From: Terrisporobacter mayombei | GTDB lineage: Bacteria > Bacillota > Clostridia > Peptostreptococcales > Peptostreptococcaceae | Length of the DNA: 64,000 nt | NCBI RefSeq assembly: GCF_020748465.1 | Contig: NZ_JAHZMP010000006.1 | Location: 62,001-126,000 of the forward strand | Direction of reading: 5' to 3' | Shown here: positions 54,571 through 63,900 of the stretch, piece after piece | Layout: each line of letters begins with the position of its first letter | Position numbering within the stretch: position 1 is the stretch's first letter | Made by a program: the position numbers and the translations under genes | The notes under the pieces: generated by a model | Database searches by the model: none | Told to the model about the DNA's origin: nothing | What the model saw: only the letters and a program-made list of their open reading frames with translations

Positions 54571-54837
54571 TATTAAAAGTTTCTTTAAAAATTTTTCGAT
54601 TGTTATTAGCTCCCTTCATATTTATGCTCGTTAAAAACATAACTTCCTTATTTTATTATCACACTAAAACCTTTACATTTCAACTTACAAATTCGTCATA
54701 TGAGAAAGACTATCTCCTATATATTAGACGTATAAATAGTATAAAAAGTTTCATTAATTAAATTTAATATTCACTACGTTATTACTGTCTATTTTTATTA
54801 ATATAATACTAATATAAATTTATATCAGTTAATATAT

Positions 54838-54867
54838 AAAAAAGTGGCTTAAATTTAGCCACTTTTT
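54838..54867 (-). terminator. Terminator of the BMP-family lipoprotein gene
   Basis: Perfect 11-bp stem (AAAAAGTGGCT with AGCCACTTTTT) just after the stop codon, with T-runs on both strands. Confidence 0.85.
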
Positions 54868-54871
54868 CTAT

Positions 54872-55873
54872 TTATTTATTCGGAACTACTATTTCTCCGT
54901 TTATTATTTTTTCTATTTTTCCATTAACGTAATCTATTACATCTTTTGGAACATTTTTATCTGTTGATGGTGCAAGGCCTATACCTTCTTCTTTTAAACC
55001 AAATACTAAAGTTTTCCCACCATCAAATTTTCCATCTTTTAAGTTTTTAACTACTGTATAAACACCCTCATTTACTTTTTTCATTGCTGATGTAAGTATA
55101 TTGTCTGGTGCTATATTATTTTGATCTCTATCAACACCTATAGCATATTCTCCTGTTTCTTTCGCACATTCAAGTACTCCTAAACCACTATCGCCTGCAC
55201 ATGCAAATAATATATCTGCTTTATTATTGTACATTTGATTTGCTATAGATTTACCTTTTGCTTGGTCTGCAAATGAGTTAACATATTGTACTAAAACTTT
55301 TGTATTTGGATTAGCTTCTTTTACACCTGCTTCATATCCAGCTTGGAATTTTTTGATAACTACATTATTCATCCCACCAACAAATCCGACTTTATTAGTC
55401 TTTGTCATTTTTCCTGCAACTAAACCTACTACATATCCTGATTGCTCTTCATTAAATGATATACAAGTAACATTATCAGGTGTTTCATCTCCATAATCTA
55501 CGTCAACTATAGCAAATTTTTGATTTGGATAATTTTTAGCTGCTTCTAATAATGCTTTTTGCATTGGAAATCCTGTTGCAAGAATCAAATCATTATGATT
55601 ATCTACTGCTTGCTCTAAATTTGTTACATAATCTGCCTCTTGCTTTGATTCTATATAACTTGCTTTTATTCCCAAATCTTTTTCTGCTTTTTGAAGACCT
55701 TCCCAAGCACTTTGGTTGAAACTTCCGTCAGTTACTCCACCAACACTAGTAACCATTGCTACTTTTAATTCTTCTTTCTTAGCTCCATTATCTTTATTGC
55801 CTCCACATCCTACTAATAAAGATATAGTCACTATAAGTAAGGTCATTAAACATACAATTTTTTTCAATGTCAT
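54872..55873 (-). CDS. BMP-family nucleoside-binding lipoprotein (PnrA-like)
   Basis: A 333-residue lipoprotein: signal peptide ending in LLVGCGGNKD (lipid Cys about 23), then the BMP family fold: VAMVTSVGGVTDGSFNQSAW (about 37-56), ATGFPMQKALLEAAKNYP (about 100-117), VDVDYGDETPDN, VGFVGGMNNVVIKKFQAGYE (about 156-175) and GVDRDQNN (about 244-251). Family knowledge: PnrA/BmpA proteins bind purine nucleosides and feed an ABC importer; no such permease or ATPase gene is adjacent, so it may use one encoded elsewhere. AGGAGGA precedes the ATG; the protein is at the outer face of the membrane. Confidence 0.9.
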   Translation of the reverse strand: MTLKKIVCLMTLLIVTISLLVGCGGNKDNGAKKEELKVAMVTSVGGVTDGSFNQSAWEGLQKAEKDLGIKASYIESKQEADYVTNLEQAVDNHNDLILATGFPMQKALLEAAKNYPNQKFAIVDVDYGDETPDNVTCISFNEEQSGYVVGLVAGKMTKTNKVGFVGGMNNVVIKKFQAGYEAGVKEANPNTKVLVQYVNSFADQAKGKSIANQMYNNKADILFACAGDSGLGVLECAKETGEYAIGVDRDQNNIAPDNILTSAMKKVNEGVYTVVKNLKDGKFDGGKTLVFGLKEEGIGLAPSTDKNVPKDVIDYVNGKIEKIINGEIVVPNK

Positions 55874-55987
55874 TCTATCCTCCTATGTGATATAATCCTT
55901 TTTTATTAGCTTAACTATAATATCAAAAAATTATTACTAGATATTATGGTATATGACATACTTTTTGATTTTTTTCAGGATATAAAC

Positions 55988-56349
55988 ATGATAATATTAA
56001 ATTATAAAAGTAAATTAAATTATTATATTAATAAATTTCAAATTAATGAAATTTTTACTGAATGAATAGAAAAGTATATTGAACTTCATTATTTCAAAAA
56101 AGGTCCTCACATTTGCCTTAAGTGTGATACCTTAGATTATTTTTACTTTTTTCTAAAAGGAAACCTGAAGATAAGATCGTCACAGATAACTTCACTCAAT
56201 TAGCAAAGCTTCTTGAATCAGATTCTAGGCATTTTTTGAGAGTAGTAGATAAACTTTGTTCAAAAAATATTATAAAAAAAGAAAAAAGAGCTTTATTAAT
56301 TCTAGATAGAATTGCTTTAAATAACATTGCTGTAGATCCGTATAATTAA
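55988..56349 (+). pseudogene. Decayed Crp/Fnr-family regulator
   Basis: From ATG 55988 the frame reads into a Crp/Fnr cyclic-nucleotide-binding domain start: IEKYIELHYFKKGPHICLKC then DTLDYFYFFLKGNLKI. It is cut by an in-frame TGA at 56063-56065 before that, then by a frame change with loss of about 80 residues near 56170, after which another frame encodes the C-terminal DNA-binding end, NFTQLAKLLESDSRHFLRVV then DKLCSKNIIKKEKR and ending DPYN at 56349. Both halves fit Crp/Fnr regulators of the YeiL type. A premature stop, an internal deletion and a frameshift make it nonfunctional. It sits between the BMP lipoprotein and the diguanylate cyclase, in the opposite direction. Confidence 0.75.
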
Positions 56350-56381
56350 AAAAGCATGTTGATTTTTCAACATGCTTTTTT
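56348..56381. terminator. Bidirectional terminator
   Basis: Perfect 15-bp stem AAAAAAGCATGTTGA/TCAACATGCTTTTTT between the pseudogene and the convergent diguanylate cyclase gene, overlapping the stop region of both. Confidence 0.9.
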
Positions 56382-57555
56382 AGCTTAATATAAATCTATT
56401 TTTTCCTTTTTTCTTTGCTTCATACAATAAATTATCCGCTTCCTTATAATTTTCTATATATGTTTTATTAATATCAACGAGCACAATACCTACACTTATT
56501 GTTAATGGTGGGTTGCAATTTAAACTTTTTAATGTGTCAAAAATATCATCAAACATGGACTCTAATGCATTCTTTTTTAATCTAATAAGGCCAGCAAACT
56601 CATCTCCACCTATTCTATAAAACCTACCTTTACTAGTATCTTCAAGTATTTTACCTAATTTTGATAAATACTCATCTCCTTTTAAATGTCCATAATTATT
56701 ATTTAGGTATTTTAAATTATCTATATCTATAAGGGCCAAATAAAAATTATTTCCATCATATTTCAATATTTCATCCATATCATTTATAAATTTTCTTCTA
56801 TTATTTAAACCAGTTAAAACATCAGTTTCAGCTCTTTTATTTGCCTTTTTCTCTTCTGTTATATCTGCAGCTATACATAAAATTCCACCATCAATACATT
56901 CCTTTGATATATTTAAATGTCTTTCTTTATAGTATATAGTATGATTATAGTTTCCTTTTTTAAGTGTATTTATATCACCTATTTTTAGTTTTCTATATAA
57001 TAATTCATCAATACAATTTAGTCTTAATAGCTCATTATCATCTTTATCTAACATTTCATCTTTGTCACAATTGAATAAATCTGCACAACTTTGATTGGCA
57101 TATTTATATTTCAAATTACTATCTTTAAAAAACATTATATCCTTTGATTTATCCATCATTCTAGATAAAAAGTTTATTTCTTCGTATAAGTTACATAAAT
57201 CAGTAAACTCTAAAATTATATAATCACCTTCATGTGAAATTTTTAAAGATATATTAATGTATTCACCATCAGAATTAAACTTAAGATTATCTATAATTTG
57301 TTTAATGTTTGTTTCTTTTAATTGTCTTATTGCATTGTTTAAAATACATTCACTACACTTAGATGTTTGTTGACAATAACAACTTTCAACAATAGTATTA
57401 TTACATTTTACGAAATTTCCTAATAGTTGATTTATGTTTGATGAAAAAAATTCTCTTACCTTTTTATTAGCGTATAATACTACTAAATCCTTGTTTAATA
57501 CTATTATCCCATTCGATTGCTCATCTATTAATTTAGATAAAATAACATCCTCCAT
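56380..57555 (-). CDS. Diguanylate cyclase with two PAS domains (one Cys-rich)
   Basis: A 391-residue soluble protein. An N-terminal PAS domain (about 8-110) with a Cys cluster CNNTIVESCYCQQTSKCSEC, a second PAS domain (about 127-225, FKDSNLKYKYANQSC), and a GGDEF domain (about 230-391) with the intact active site RIGGDEFAGLI (about 315-325) and the start DVLTGLNNRRKFI. It makes c-di-GMP from two GTP. The RxxD inhibitory site five residues before GGDEF is missing (TSKG in its place), so product inhibition may be absent. The cysteines may bind a metal or Fe-S cluster. AAAAGGGGA precedes the ATG. No EAL domain. Confidence 0.9.
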   Translation of the reverse strand: MEDVILSKLIDEQSNGIIVLNKDLVVLYANKKVREFFSSNINQLLGNFVKCNNTIVESCYCQQTSKCSECILNNAIRQLKETNIKQIIDNLKFNSDGEYINISLKISHEGDYIILEFTDLCNLYEEINFLSRMMDKSKDIMFFKDSNLKYKYANQSCADLFNCDKDEMLDKDDNELLRLNCIDELLYRKLKIGDINTLKKGNYNHTIYYKERHLNISKECIDGGILCIAADITEEKKANKRAETDVLTGLNNRRKFINDMDEILKYDGNNFYLALIDIDNLKYLNNNYGHLKGDEYLSKLGKILEDTSKGRFYRIGGDEFAGLIRLKKNALESMFDDIFDTLKSLNCNPPLTISVGIVLVDINKTYIENYKEADNLLYEAKKKGKNRFILS

Positions 57556-57671
57556 TTTTGTCCCCTTTTTATCATTGTTTATTTATGATTTATACTATAT
57601 AGCTAATTTTAGCTTATCTATATTATACTTATTTTTATAAAAACTATAAAGGCTACAATCTATTATATAAT

Positions 57672-57711
57672 AAAAATCCTATAATACAAGGTTTGTATCA
57701 TAGGATTTTTT
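57672..57711. terminator. Terminator after the Bax-inhibitor-1 gene
   Basis: Stem AAAATCCTAT with ATAGGATTTT extended by AATACAA/TTGTATC-type pairs, followed by TTTTTAT on the minus strand. Confidence 0.8.
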
Positions 57712-57717
57712 AATTTA

Positions 57718-58383
57718 TTAATCAGTCAATTCACTTACAAGTCTAAGTAAATCTAGGAATATATTAATAAAATCAAGATATAAATTTAAAACATGGATTG
57801 ATAAGTCATCTCTATCATTTATTCCACCATATTCTATTTCTGATTTTAATAAACTTACATCATATAATATATATCCAGAAAAAATTACAATTCCGACTAT
57901 ACTTATTATTATATTAAATACACTCCCGCCAATAAATATATTTACTATAGACATTACTAATAGTGCTATTAATGAAATAAATAATGTAGGCCCAAATCTA
58001 AGGAATCTTCCACTTTCACTTCTATTAGCTACAAATGCAAGTCCTCCAAATATAACAGCTGTAGCTAATAATACGTTTATTACCATTCCTGTTCCCATAC
58101 TTCCCACATAATAGCTTATAATTGGTGACATTAATATTCCATCGATAAATGTAAATAGGTAAACAAAATTCATGGAAAATCTTCTTGGAATTATGCTTTT
58201 TCTAGAGAATAAAGCCATAAGTATTAATGCTACCATTAATACTGCTATTATTGTATTTGCCATATAAATAAAACTGTCTGGTAAAAACATTAGTCCAAAT
58301 AAATATCCTATAAACATAAATACTATCGATATCGATAAGTATTTAAAAACTTGTGACATTGGATTATAGATACTTTTTAACAT
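57718..58383 (-). CDS. Bax inhibitor-1/YccA family membrane protein
   Basis: A 221-residue protein with seven predicted helices (about 15-35, 38-58, 70-90, 96-112, 130-150, 155-175, 200-220) and the family's conserved C-terminal part: SGYILYDVSLLKSEIEYGGI then DDLSIHVLNLYLDFINIFLD (about 174-215), with the paired aspartates of the Ca2+/pH-sensing site. Family knowledge: BI-1 proteins of bacteria are pH-sensitive Ca2+ leak channels; YccA inhibits FtsH. AAAGGAGA precedes the ATG. Single gene. Confidence 0.9.
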   Translation of the reverse strand: MLKSIYNPMSQVFKYLSISIVFMFIGYLFGLMFLPDSFIYMANTIIAVLMVALILMALFSRKSIIPRRFSMNFVYLFTFIDGILMSPIISYYVGSMGTGMVINVLLATAVIFGGLAFVANRSESGRFLRFGPTLFISLIALLVMSIVNIFIGGSVFNIIISIVGIVIFSGYILYDVSLLKSEIEYGGINDRDDLSIHVLNLYLDFINIFLDLLRLVSELTD

Positions 58384-58583
58384 AATATTCTCCTTTCAAC
58401 CTTCGTAGTTAGTAATCAATTATTATACATTTATTTTAATACTTTGTCTACATACTTAGACATATAAATAAATTTATTAATATATTTATACTATATTTTG
58501 TCTTTACATTAAAATTTTTATAATATATCATATATATATTATACATTTTTTAAAATCATTATATAGAAAGGACTAATCAAGAA

Positions 58584-59786
58584 ATGGAATTTAATTTAAA
58601 CATTTATGAGACCATGGCTTTAGTTTCCATTGTATTTTATATTGGTAAATATTTAAGAAATAAATTTTCTATACTATCAAAATATTGCATTCCTCCATCA
58701 GTAGTAGGTGGGTTTATATTCGCAATATTTGTTCTTATATTAAGAACTACAAGCATAGCAACTATAAACTTAGATACAACTTTACAAGAAATTTTTATGA
58801 CGGCATTTTTCACTAGTATAGGATTTACTGCTAGTTTTAAAATATTAAAACAAGGTGGTATGAAGGTTGTTACTTTCCTCGGCCTTGCAATTTTACTTGT
58901 TGTATTACAAAATACAGTTGGTGTAACATTAGCATCACTATTTAATTTACAACCACTACTTGGACTTTGTACAGCATCTATACCTATGATAGGAGGTCAC
59001 GGTACTGCAGGATCTTTTGGGCCTTTATTAGAAAGTATGGGTGTCTCTGGTGCTACAACAGTATCTATTGCCTCAGCTACATTTGGCTTAATAATGGGAA
59101 GTATTATCGGTGGATTAGTTGCTAGAAATCTGATACACAATCATAAAATAAAAACAGTTCATGATGAAAACTCTAAAGTTCCACCAGATGAAGTTGGCGA
59201 TTTTAATGAAGAAAACCAAAATATTTTATGTTTAAAAAAATTAATGACTGGTGCATCTTTCTTATTCATTGCTATGGGGCTTGGATCAATAATATCTGAT
59301 TTAATTCAAAACTCAGGATTAACATTTCCATCATATATAGGAGCAATGCTTGCAGCTGCCATAATAAGAAATCTATATGATTTTCTTGGAAAAGAAATGG
59401 TGGAAAAAGAAATTGAGACTTTAGGATCACTTAGTTTATCATTCTTTTTAACAATGGCTTTAATGGGGCTAAAACTTTGGCAATTATTTGATTTAGCTTT
59501 ACCTCTTATGATTATGTTATTTGCTCAAGTTATACTAGTAGGATGCTTTGCTTATTTTATTACTTATAGAATTATGGGTAAAAGCTATGAGGCTGTGGTC
59601 TTTGCATCTGCAACTTGTGGATTTGGAATGGGTGCAACTCCAAATGCTATTGCAAATATGGACGAGCTAACTAACAGATATGGATTTGTTCATACACCAT
59701 ATTTTGTAGTTCCTATTATTGGTTGTTTATTTATTGACTTTGTCAATTCAGCCATAATAACACTATTTATAAACTTTATATGTTAA
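58584..59786 (+). CDS. gltS: Sodium/glutamate symporter
   Basis: A 400-residue transporter of the ESS family that brings in glutamate with Na+. About ten helices in two repeat units, with the family motif SIPMIGGHGTAGSFGPLLES (about 130-149) and the second-half counterpart FASATCGFGMGATPNAIANM (about 338-357). The charged loop (KTVHDENSKVPPDEVGD, about 190-206) separates the halves. AAAGGA lies 9 bases before the ATG. Followed by a strong terminator. Confidence 0.93.
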   Translation: MEFNLNIYETMALVSIVFYIGKYLRNKFSILSKYCIPPSVVGGFIFAIFVLILRTTSIATINLDTTLQEIFMTAFFTSIGFTASFKILKQGGMKVVTFLGLAILLVVLQNTVGVTLASLFNLQPLLGLCTASIPMIGGHGTAGSFGPLLESMGVSGATTVSIASATFGLIMGSIIGGLVARNLIHNHKIKTVHDENSKVPPDEVGDFNEENQNILCLKKLMTGASFLFIAMGLGSIISDLIQNSGLTFPSYIGAMLAAAIIRNLYDFLGKEMVEKEIETLGSLSLSFFLTMALMGLKLWQLFDLALPLMIMLFAQVILVGCFAYFITYRIMGKSYEAVVFASATCGFGMGATPNAIANMDELTNRYGFVHTPYFVVPIIGCLFIDFVNSAIITLFINFIC

Positions 59787-59792
59787 AAATTA

Positions 59793-59834
59793 AACCTTGA
59801 TATATGTCTATATGAATATATCAAGGTTTTTTAT
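59793..59834 (+). terminator. Terminator of gltS
   Basis: 13-bp perfect stem AACCTTGATATAT/ATATATCAAGGTT with TTTTTTAT after it. Confidence 0.9.
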
Positions 59835-59913
59835 AACTTAACTATTAAATTTTTCTGCATAGTTTTTTGAATATCTATTGCGACAATACTTACTAAATAA
59901 TTATGTAATTTAT

Positions 59914-59941
59914 AAAAGGTATATTGATAAATATACCTTTT
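59914..59941 (-). terminator. Terminator of the YgiQ-family gene
   Basis: Perfect 12-bp stem AAAAGGTATATT/AATATACCTTTT, just after the stop codon on the minus strand, with an AT-rich run rather than a clean T-tail. Confidence 0.6.
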
Positions 59942-59956
59942 AACCTTATATAAACA

Positions 59957-61924
59957 TTATCTCTTAGTTCTCTTTTTACCTTTTGATTTATTATCTCTTG
60001 AATTACTTTTGCTACTTCTTCTATCAGTGTTATTGTTATTTCTTCCACCTTTAGAATTTCTATCATTAGATTTATTAGTTTTTTTATTTTTATCAAATTG
60101 TCTATTTAATGCGCCTCTAGCCTCTTTAGGTTTAATTAAACATCTTGGCCCAAATCCTATTAAGTCTTCTCTACCTGCTTCAACTAAAGCTCTATGAACT
60201 AACTCATAGTTTCTAGGTGCAGAATATTGAAGTAAGGCTCTTTGCATTGCTTTTTCAGTTTTAGATCTTGGTACATAAACTTCTTTCATAGTTCTTGGAT
60301 CTAATCCTGTGTAGAACATTGTTGTTGATAATGTTCCTGGTGTTGGATAGAAATCTTGAACTTGTTCTGGTTGATATTTAATATCTCTTAAATATTCAGC
60401 TAACTCTATTGCACTACTTAATGTAGAACCTGGATGTGAAGACATTAAATATGGTATTAAGTATTGTTTTAATCCAATTTGTTCATTCATTGCAAAGAAT
60501 TTTTGTCTAAATCTATCGTAAGTTTCTCCTGCTGGTTTTTGCATATAATAAAGTACTTCTTCTGCAACATGCTCTGGCGCAACTTTTAATTGCCCACTTA
60601 CATGATGTTTTATTAATTCTCTCATAAATGTATTATCTTTGTCAGCCATTACATAATCATATCTAATACCTGAACGTACGAATGCCTTTTTAACACCTGG
60701 TACTTGTCTAACTTTTCTAAGAAGACTTATATAGTCATTGTGATCTACATTTAAGTTTTTACATGGTGATGGATCTAGACATTGTCTATGTTTACATCCA
60801 CCTTTTCCTTCTGTTATTTGTTTTTTACAAGCTTCTTGTCTGAAGTTTGCAGTAGGTCCACCTACGTCATGTATATATCCTTTGAAGTCTGGTAAATGTG
60901 TAATTTCCTTTGCTTCTTCTAGTATAGATTCATGACTTCTACTTTGTACAGCTCTACCTTGGTGGAAAGTTATTGCACAGAATGAACAACTTCCAAAACA
61001 TCCTCTAGAACTTACTATTGAGAATTTAACTTCATTTAAAGCTGGTATTCCACCCTTAGCTTCATATGATGGATGATAGTTTTTAATATATGGTAGTGCA
61101 TATACTTGGTCTAATTCTTCTCTACTTAGTGGTGGTTCAGGTTTATTTTGAACCATAAATTTATTTCCATGAGGTTGAACTACTGCTTTTCCTCTAAATG
61201 GATCTTGCTCTGCTTCTTGTATTTTAAAAGCCTGTGCAAATTTAACTTTGTCTTTTTTTATTTCTTCAAACGAAGGTGTTAATACATAGTCAACATATAC
61301 TTCATCTAAACTATCTGCCATATAGCAAGTTCCGTCTATAAAGCTTATATATTTAGGATCAAATCCATCATTTATAGCATCTGCAACTTTAACTATCTGT
61401 CTTTCGCTCATTCCGTATACTAATAAGTCGGCCCCACTATCTACTAATATGGATTTTCTTACTTGATCACTCCAGTAGTCATAATGAGCAAATCTTCTTA
61501 GTGATGCTTCTATTCCTCCTATTACAAGTGGAATATCTCCGTATGCTTCCCTTATTCTATTACAATAAACTATTGTAGCTTTATCTGGTCTATGACCCAT
61601 TTCCCCACCTGGTGAATAAAGATCTTTATCTCTTTGTCTTTTACTAACAGAATAATGGTTTACCATAGGATCCATGTTTCCTCCATTAACAAGAAAACCC
61701 AATCTTGGTCTTCCAAGTTTCATAAAGTCTTCTGTTGTTTTCCAGTTAGGTTGAGCAATTATTCCTACTTTATATCCAGCATGCTCTAGCACCCTTGATA
61801 TAATGGCTGTCCCAAAACTGTGATGGTCAACATAAGCGTCTCCTGTAACAAGTACGAAGTCACACTCATCCCATCCTCTTTCAATCATATCTTCTTTACA
61901 TATTGGTAAAAATTTATTTTCCAT
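59957..61924 (-). CDS. YgiQ-family radical SAM protein
   Basis: A 655-residue radical SAM enzyme. Cobalamin-binding-like N-terminal region (about 20-150, [20 protein letters not shown]), the [4Fe-4S] motif [10 protein letters not shown] (C-x3-C-x2-C, about 311-318), [14 protein letters not shown] (about 345-358) and a C-terminal family part with [13 protein letters not shown] (about 412-424). The last 40 residues are a basic, low-complexity tail of K, N, R and S, which may bind nucleic acid. YgiQ (UPF0313) reactions are not established. AGGTGA precedes the ATG, which lies downstream of the repeat element. Confidence 0.9.
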   Translation of the reverse strand: MENKFLPICKEDMIERGWDECDFVLVTGDAYVDHHSFGTAIISRVLEHAGYKVGIIAQPNWKTTEDFMKLGRPRLGFLVNGGNMDPMVNHYSVSKRQRDKDLYSPGGEMGHRPDKATIVYCNRIREAYGDIPLVIGGIEASLRRFAHYDYWSDQVRKSILVDSGADLLVYGMSERQIVKVADAINDGFDPKYISFIDGTCYMADSLDEVYVDYVLTPSFEEIKKDKVKFAQAFKIQEAEQDPFRGKAVVQPHGNKFMVQNKPEPPLSREELDQVYALPYIKNYHPSYEAKGGIPALNEVKFSIVSSRGCFGSCSFCAITFHQGRAVQSRSHESILEEAKEITHLPDFKGYIHDVGGPTANFRQEACKKQITEGKGGCKHRQCLDPSPCKNLNVDHNDYISLLRKVRQVPGVKKAFVRSGIRYDYVMADKDNTFMRELIKHHVSGQLKVAPEHVAEEVLYYMQKPAGETYDRFRQKFFAMNEQIGLKQYLIPYLMSSHPGSTLSSAIELAEYLRDIKYQPEQVQDFYPTPGTLSTTMFYTGLDPRTMKEVYVPRSKTEKAMQRALLQYSAPRNYELVHRALVEAGREDLIGFGPRCLIKPKEARGALNRQFDKNKKTNKSNDRNSKGGRNNNNTDRRSSKSNSRDNKSKGKKRTKR

Positions 61925-61947
61925 TTTATCACCTGCTCAATCTATAT

Positions 61948-62030
61948 TTAAAATTCACTTCGTTCATATCGCCAACAATGTGCCTTCGCTTCACTTCAGA
62001 CATATCTGTTGCTTAAAATTTACTTCGCTC
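61948..62030. repeat. 83-bp element with imperfect direct repeats upstream of ygiQ
   Basis: Two 18-base direct repeats, TTAAAATTCACTTCGTTC (61948-61965) and TTAAAATTTACTTCGCTC (62013-62030), identical at 16 of 18 positions, enclose a core with short CAACA/TGTTG arms. The core motif also occurs once near 1036. It looks like an interspersed repeat or a small non-autonomous element; there is no encoded protein. Confidence 0.5.
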
Positions 62031-62296
62031 AAAATTTTTATTTACTTATCTTTAATTATTAACTCTGATTAACTATTATATCACAAACATAGTAATATTT
62101 TTAAAGTAATTAAGTTTTATAGCATAATTAGTTACAATTATTTATGTTAATTTTGCATATTTATGTTAATTTACTTTAACATAAAGTAACGCATTCTTAA
62201 CACTATTAAATAGTATTTACAGACTATAATTTACTAAAGAAATATTTATATATTATTCTTTTTATATAATTTATTATTTTATAAGGAGGGAATTTT
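62031..62296. other. Intergenic region with no gene
   Basis: AT-rich DNA between the repeat and the alanine symporter gene. No gene, hairpin or promoter I trust, apart from the ribosome binding site AAGGAGGG at 62282-62289. Confidence 0.5.
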
Positions 62297-63799
62297 ATGG
62301 AAAACATAGTCAATAGTATTAACTCTGTAGTTTGGAGTGTAGCACTTGTATGGACTTGTCTTGGTGTTGGTATTTATTTTAGCATTAGAACTAGATTCTC
62401 GCAGATTAGAAATATTAAAGAAATGGTTGCTTTATTATTTGGAGGTAAAAAATCAGAACAAGGTATATCCTCATTCCAAGGATTTTGTACAGCTCTTGCT
62501 GGTCGTATAGGAACTGGTAATATTGCCGGCGTCGCTACAGCTATAGCTTGGGGAGGTCCTGGAGCACTATTTTGGATGTGGCTTGCAGCATTCCTTGGTG
62601 CAGGATCAGCTTTTGCCGAATCAACTTTAGGTCAGTTATATAAAGAGGAGCACGAGGGTGAATATCGTGGAGGACCTGCTTACTATATCGAAAAGGGATT
62701 TGGAAGCACTACATTTTCTAAAATCTACGGGATAACGTTTGCAGTTGTTACACTTATCGCTATAGGAATATTACTTCCTGGTGTTCAAGCTAACTCAATT
62801 GCAATATCTGTAAACAATGCTTTTGGTCTTAATGTTAATATTACAGCTGTTATATTAGTTGTATTTCTTGCTCTTATAATCTTTGGTGGAATAAAAAGAA
62901 TAGGTTCTGCTGCAGAATTTATCGTTCCTTTTATGGGTGGAGCATATATCTTAATGGCACTTATTATTATTGCAGTTAATATAGCTGATTTACCAGGTAT
63001 ATTAGTTTTAATATTCAAGTCTGCATTTGGTGCAGAGGCAACGTTTGGTGGTATAATCGGTTCTACAATAGCTTGGGGTGTAAAACGTAGCGTTTACTCA
63101 AACGAAGCTGGTCAAGGTACTGGACCACAAGCATCTTCAGCCGCTGAAGTATCGCATCCTGCAAAACAAGGTTTCGTTCAAGCTTTCTCTGTTTACGTTG
63201 ACACATTATTTGTTTGTTCAGCAACAGGATTTATGATTATGATGACTGGTTGCTACAACACTTATTATGAAGCTACAGGCAAAGCAATTGTTAAAAATAT
63301 GCCTCAATTGGGTATTCCAGAAATAGGCCCAGCTTATACTCAAAATGCTGTAGATACCTTAGTTCCTGGATTTGGTTCTGCTTTCGTTGCCATAGCATTA
63401 TTCTTCTTTGCATTTACTACTTTAATGGCTTATTATTATATAGCAGAAGTTAACTTAACTTATTTGGTTAAAAAAGTTAAAAAAGGTGAAGGTAGTAAAG
63501 TTGCAATTAATGTATTGAGATTTGTATTATTAGCTATGACTGCATTTGGATGTATGAAGAGTGCAGGTCTTGCATGGGCAATGGGTGATATTGGCGTAGG
63601 ACTTATGGCATGGTTAAACTTAGTCGCTATAGTTCTTCTATCTAATACAGTTATTAAATGCTTTAAAGATTATGAAAGACAAATGAAACTTGGAATTCCT
63701 AGAGATGATATAAACTTTGACCCTACACCTCTTGGAATAAAAGGAGCTACTTTCTGGGAAGAAAGAGTTGCGAGTGGTGAAAATAACCCTCAATCTTAA
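62297..63799 (+). CDS. alsT: Sodium:alanine symporter (AGCS family)
   Basis: A 500-residue transporter of the AGCS family, importing alanine or glycine with Na+. About ten helices. Signature regions: ALAGRIGTGNIAGVATAIAW (about 66-86), GGPGALFWMWLAAFLGAGSA (about 87-106) and IAWGVKRSVYSNEAGQGTGP (about 258-277). The charged loop EHEGEYRGGPAYYIEKGFGS (about 118-137) is also typical. AAGGAGG 8 bases before the ATG supports the start. Followed by a 13-bp terminator. Confidence 0.93.
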   Translation: MENIVNSINSVVWSVALVWTCLGVGIYFSIRTRFSQIRNIKEMVALLFGGKKSEQGISSFQGFCTALAGRIGTGNIAGVATAIAWGGPGALFWMWLAAFLGAGSAFAESTLGQLYKEEHEGEYRGGPAYYIEKGFGSTTFSKIYGITFAVVTLIAIGILLPGVQANSIAISVNNAFGLNVNITAVILVVFLALIIFGGIKRIGSAAEFIVPFMGGAYILMALIIIAVNIADLPGILVLIFKSAFGAEATFGGIIGSTIAWGVKRSVYSNEAGQGTGPQASSAAEVSHPAKQGFVQAFSVYVDTLFVCSATGFMIMMTGCYNTYYEATGKAIVKNMPQLGIPEIGPAYTQNAVDTLVPGFGSAFVAIALFFFAFTTLMAYYYIAEVNLTYLVKKVKKGEGSKVAINVLRFVLLAMTAFGCMKSAGLAWAMGDIGVGLMAWLNLVAIVLLSNTVIKCFKDYERQMKLGIPRDDINFDPTPLGIKGATFWEERVASGENNPQS

Positions 63800-63853
63800 T
63801 TTGTAATCAACTCACAATTTGATGATAAAATAAAACCCTAAAAAATGTACCAG

Positions 63854-63883
63854 AAAAAGAGCTAAGGCGGCTTAGCTCTTTTT
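63854..63883. terminator. Bidirectional terminator
   Basis: Perfect 13-bp stem AAAAAGAGCTAAG/CTTAGCTCTTTTT between the symporter gene and the convergent partial gene at the edge. Confidence 0.9.
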
Positions 63884-63900
63884 CGTGTAAAAAAATATAT

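Noticed and set aside
56063-56065. In-frame TGA as selenocysteine codon in the Crp/Fnr-like region
   Set aside because: No hairpin of the right kind follows, Crp/Fnr proteins do not use selenocysteine, and the region has a deletion and frameshift as well.
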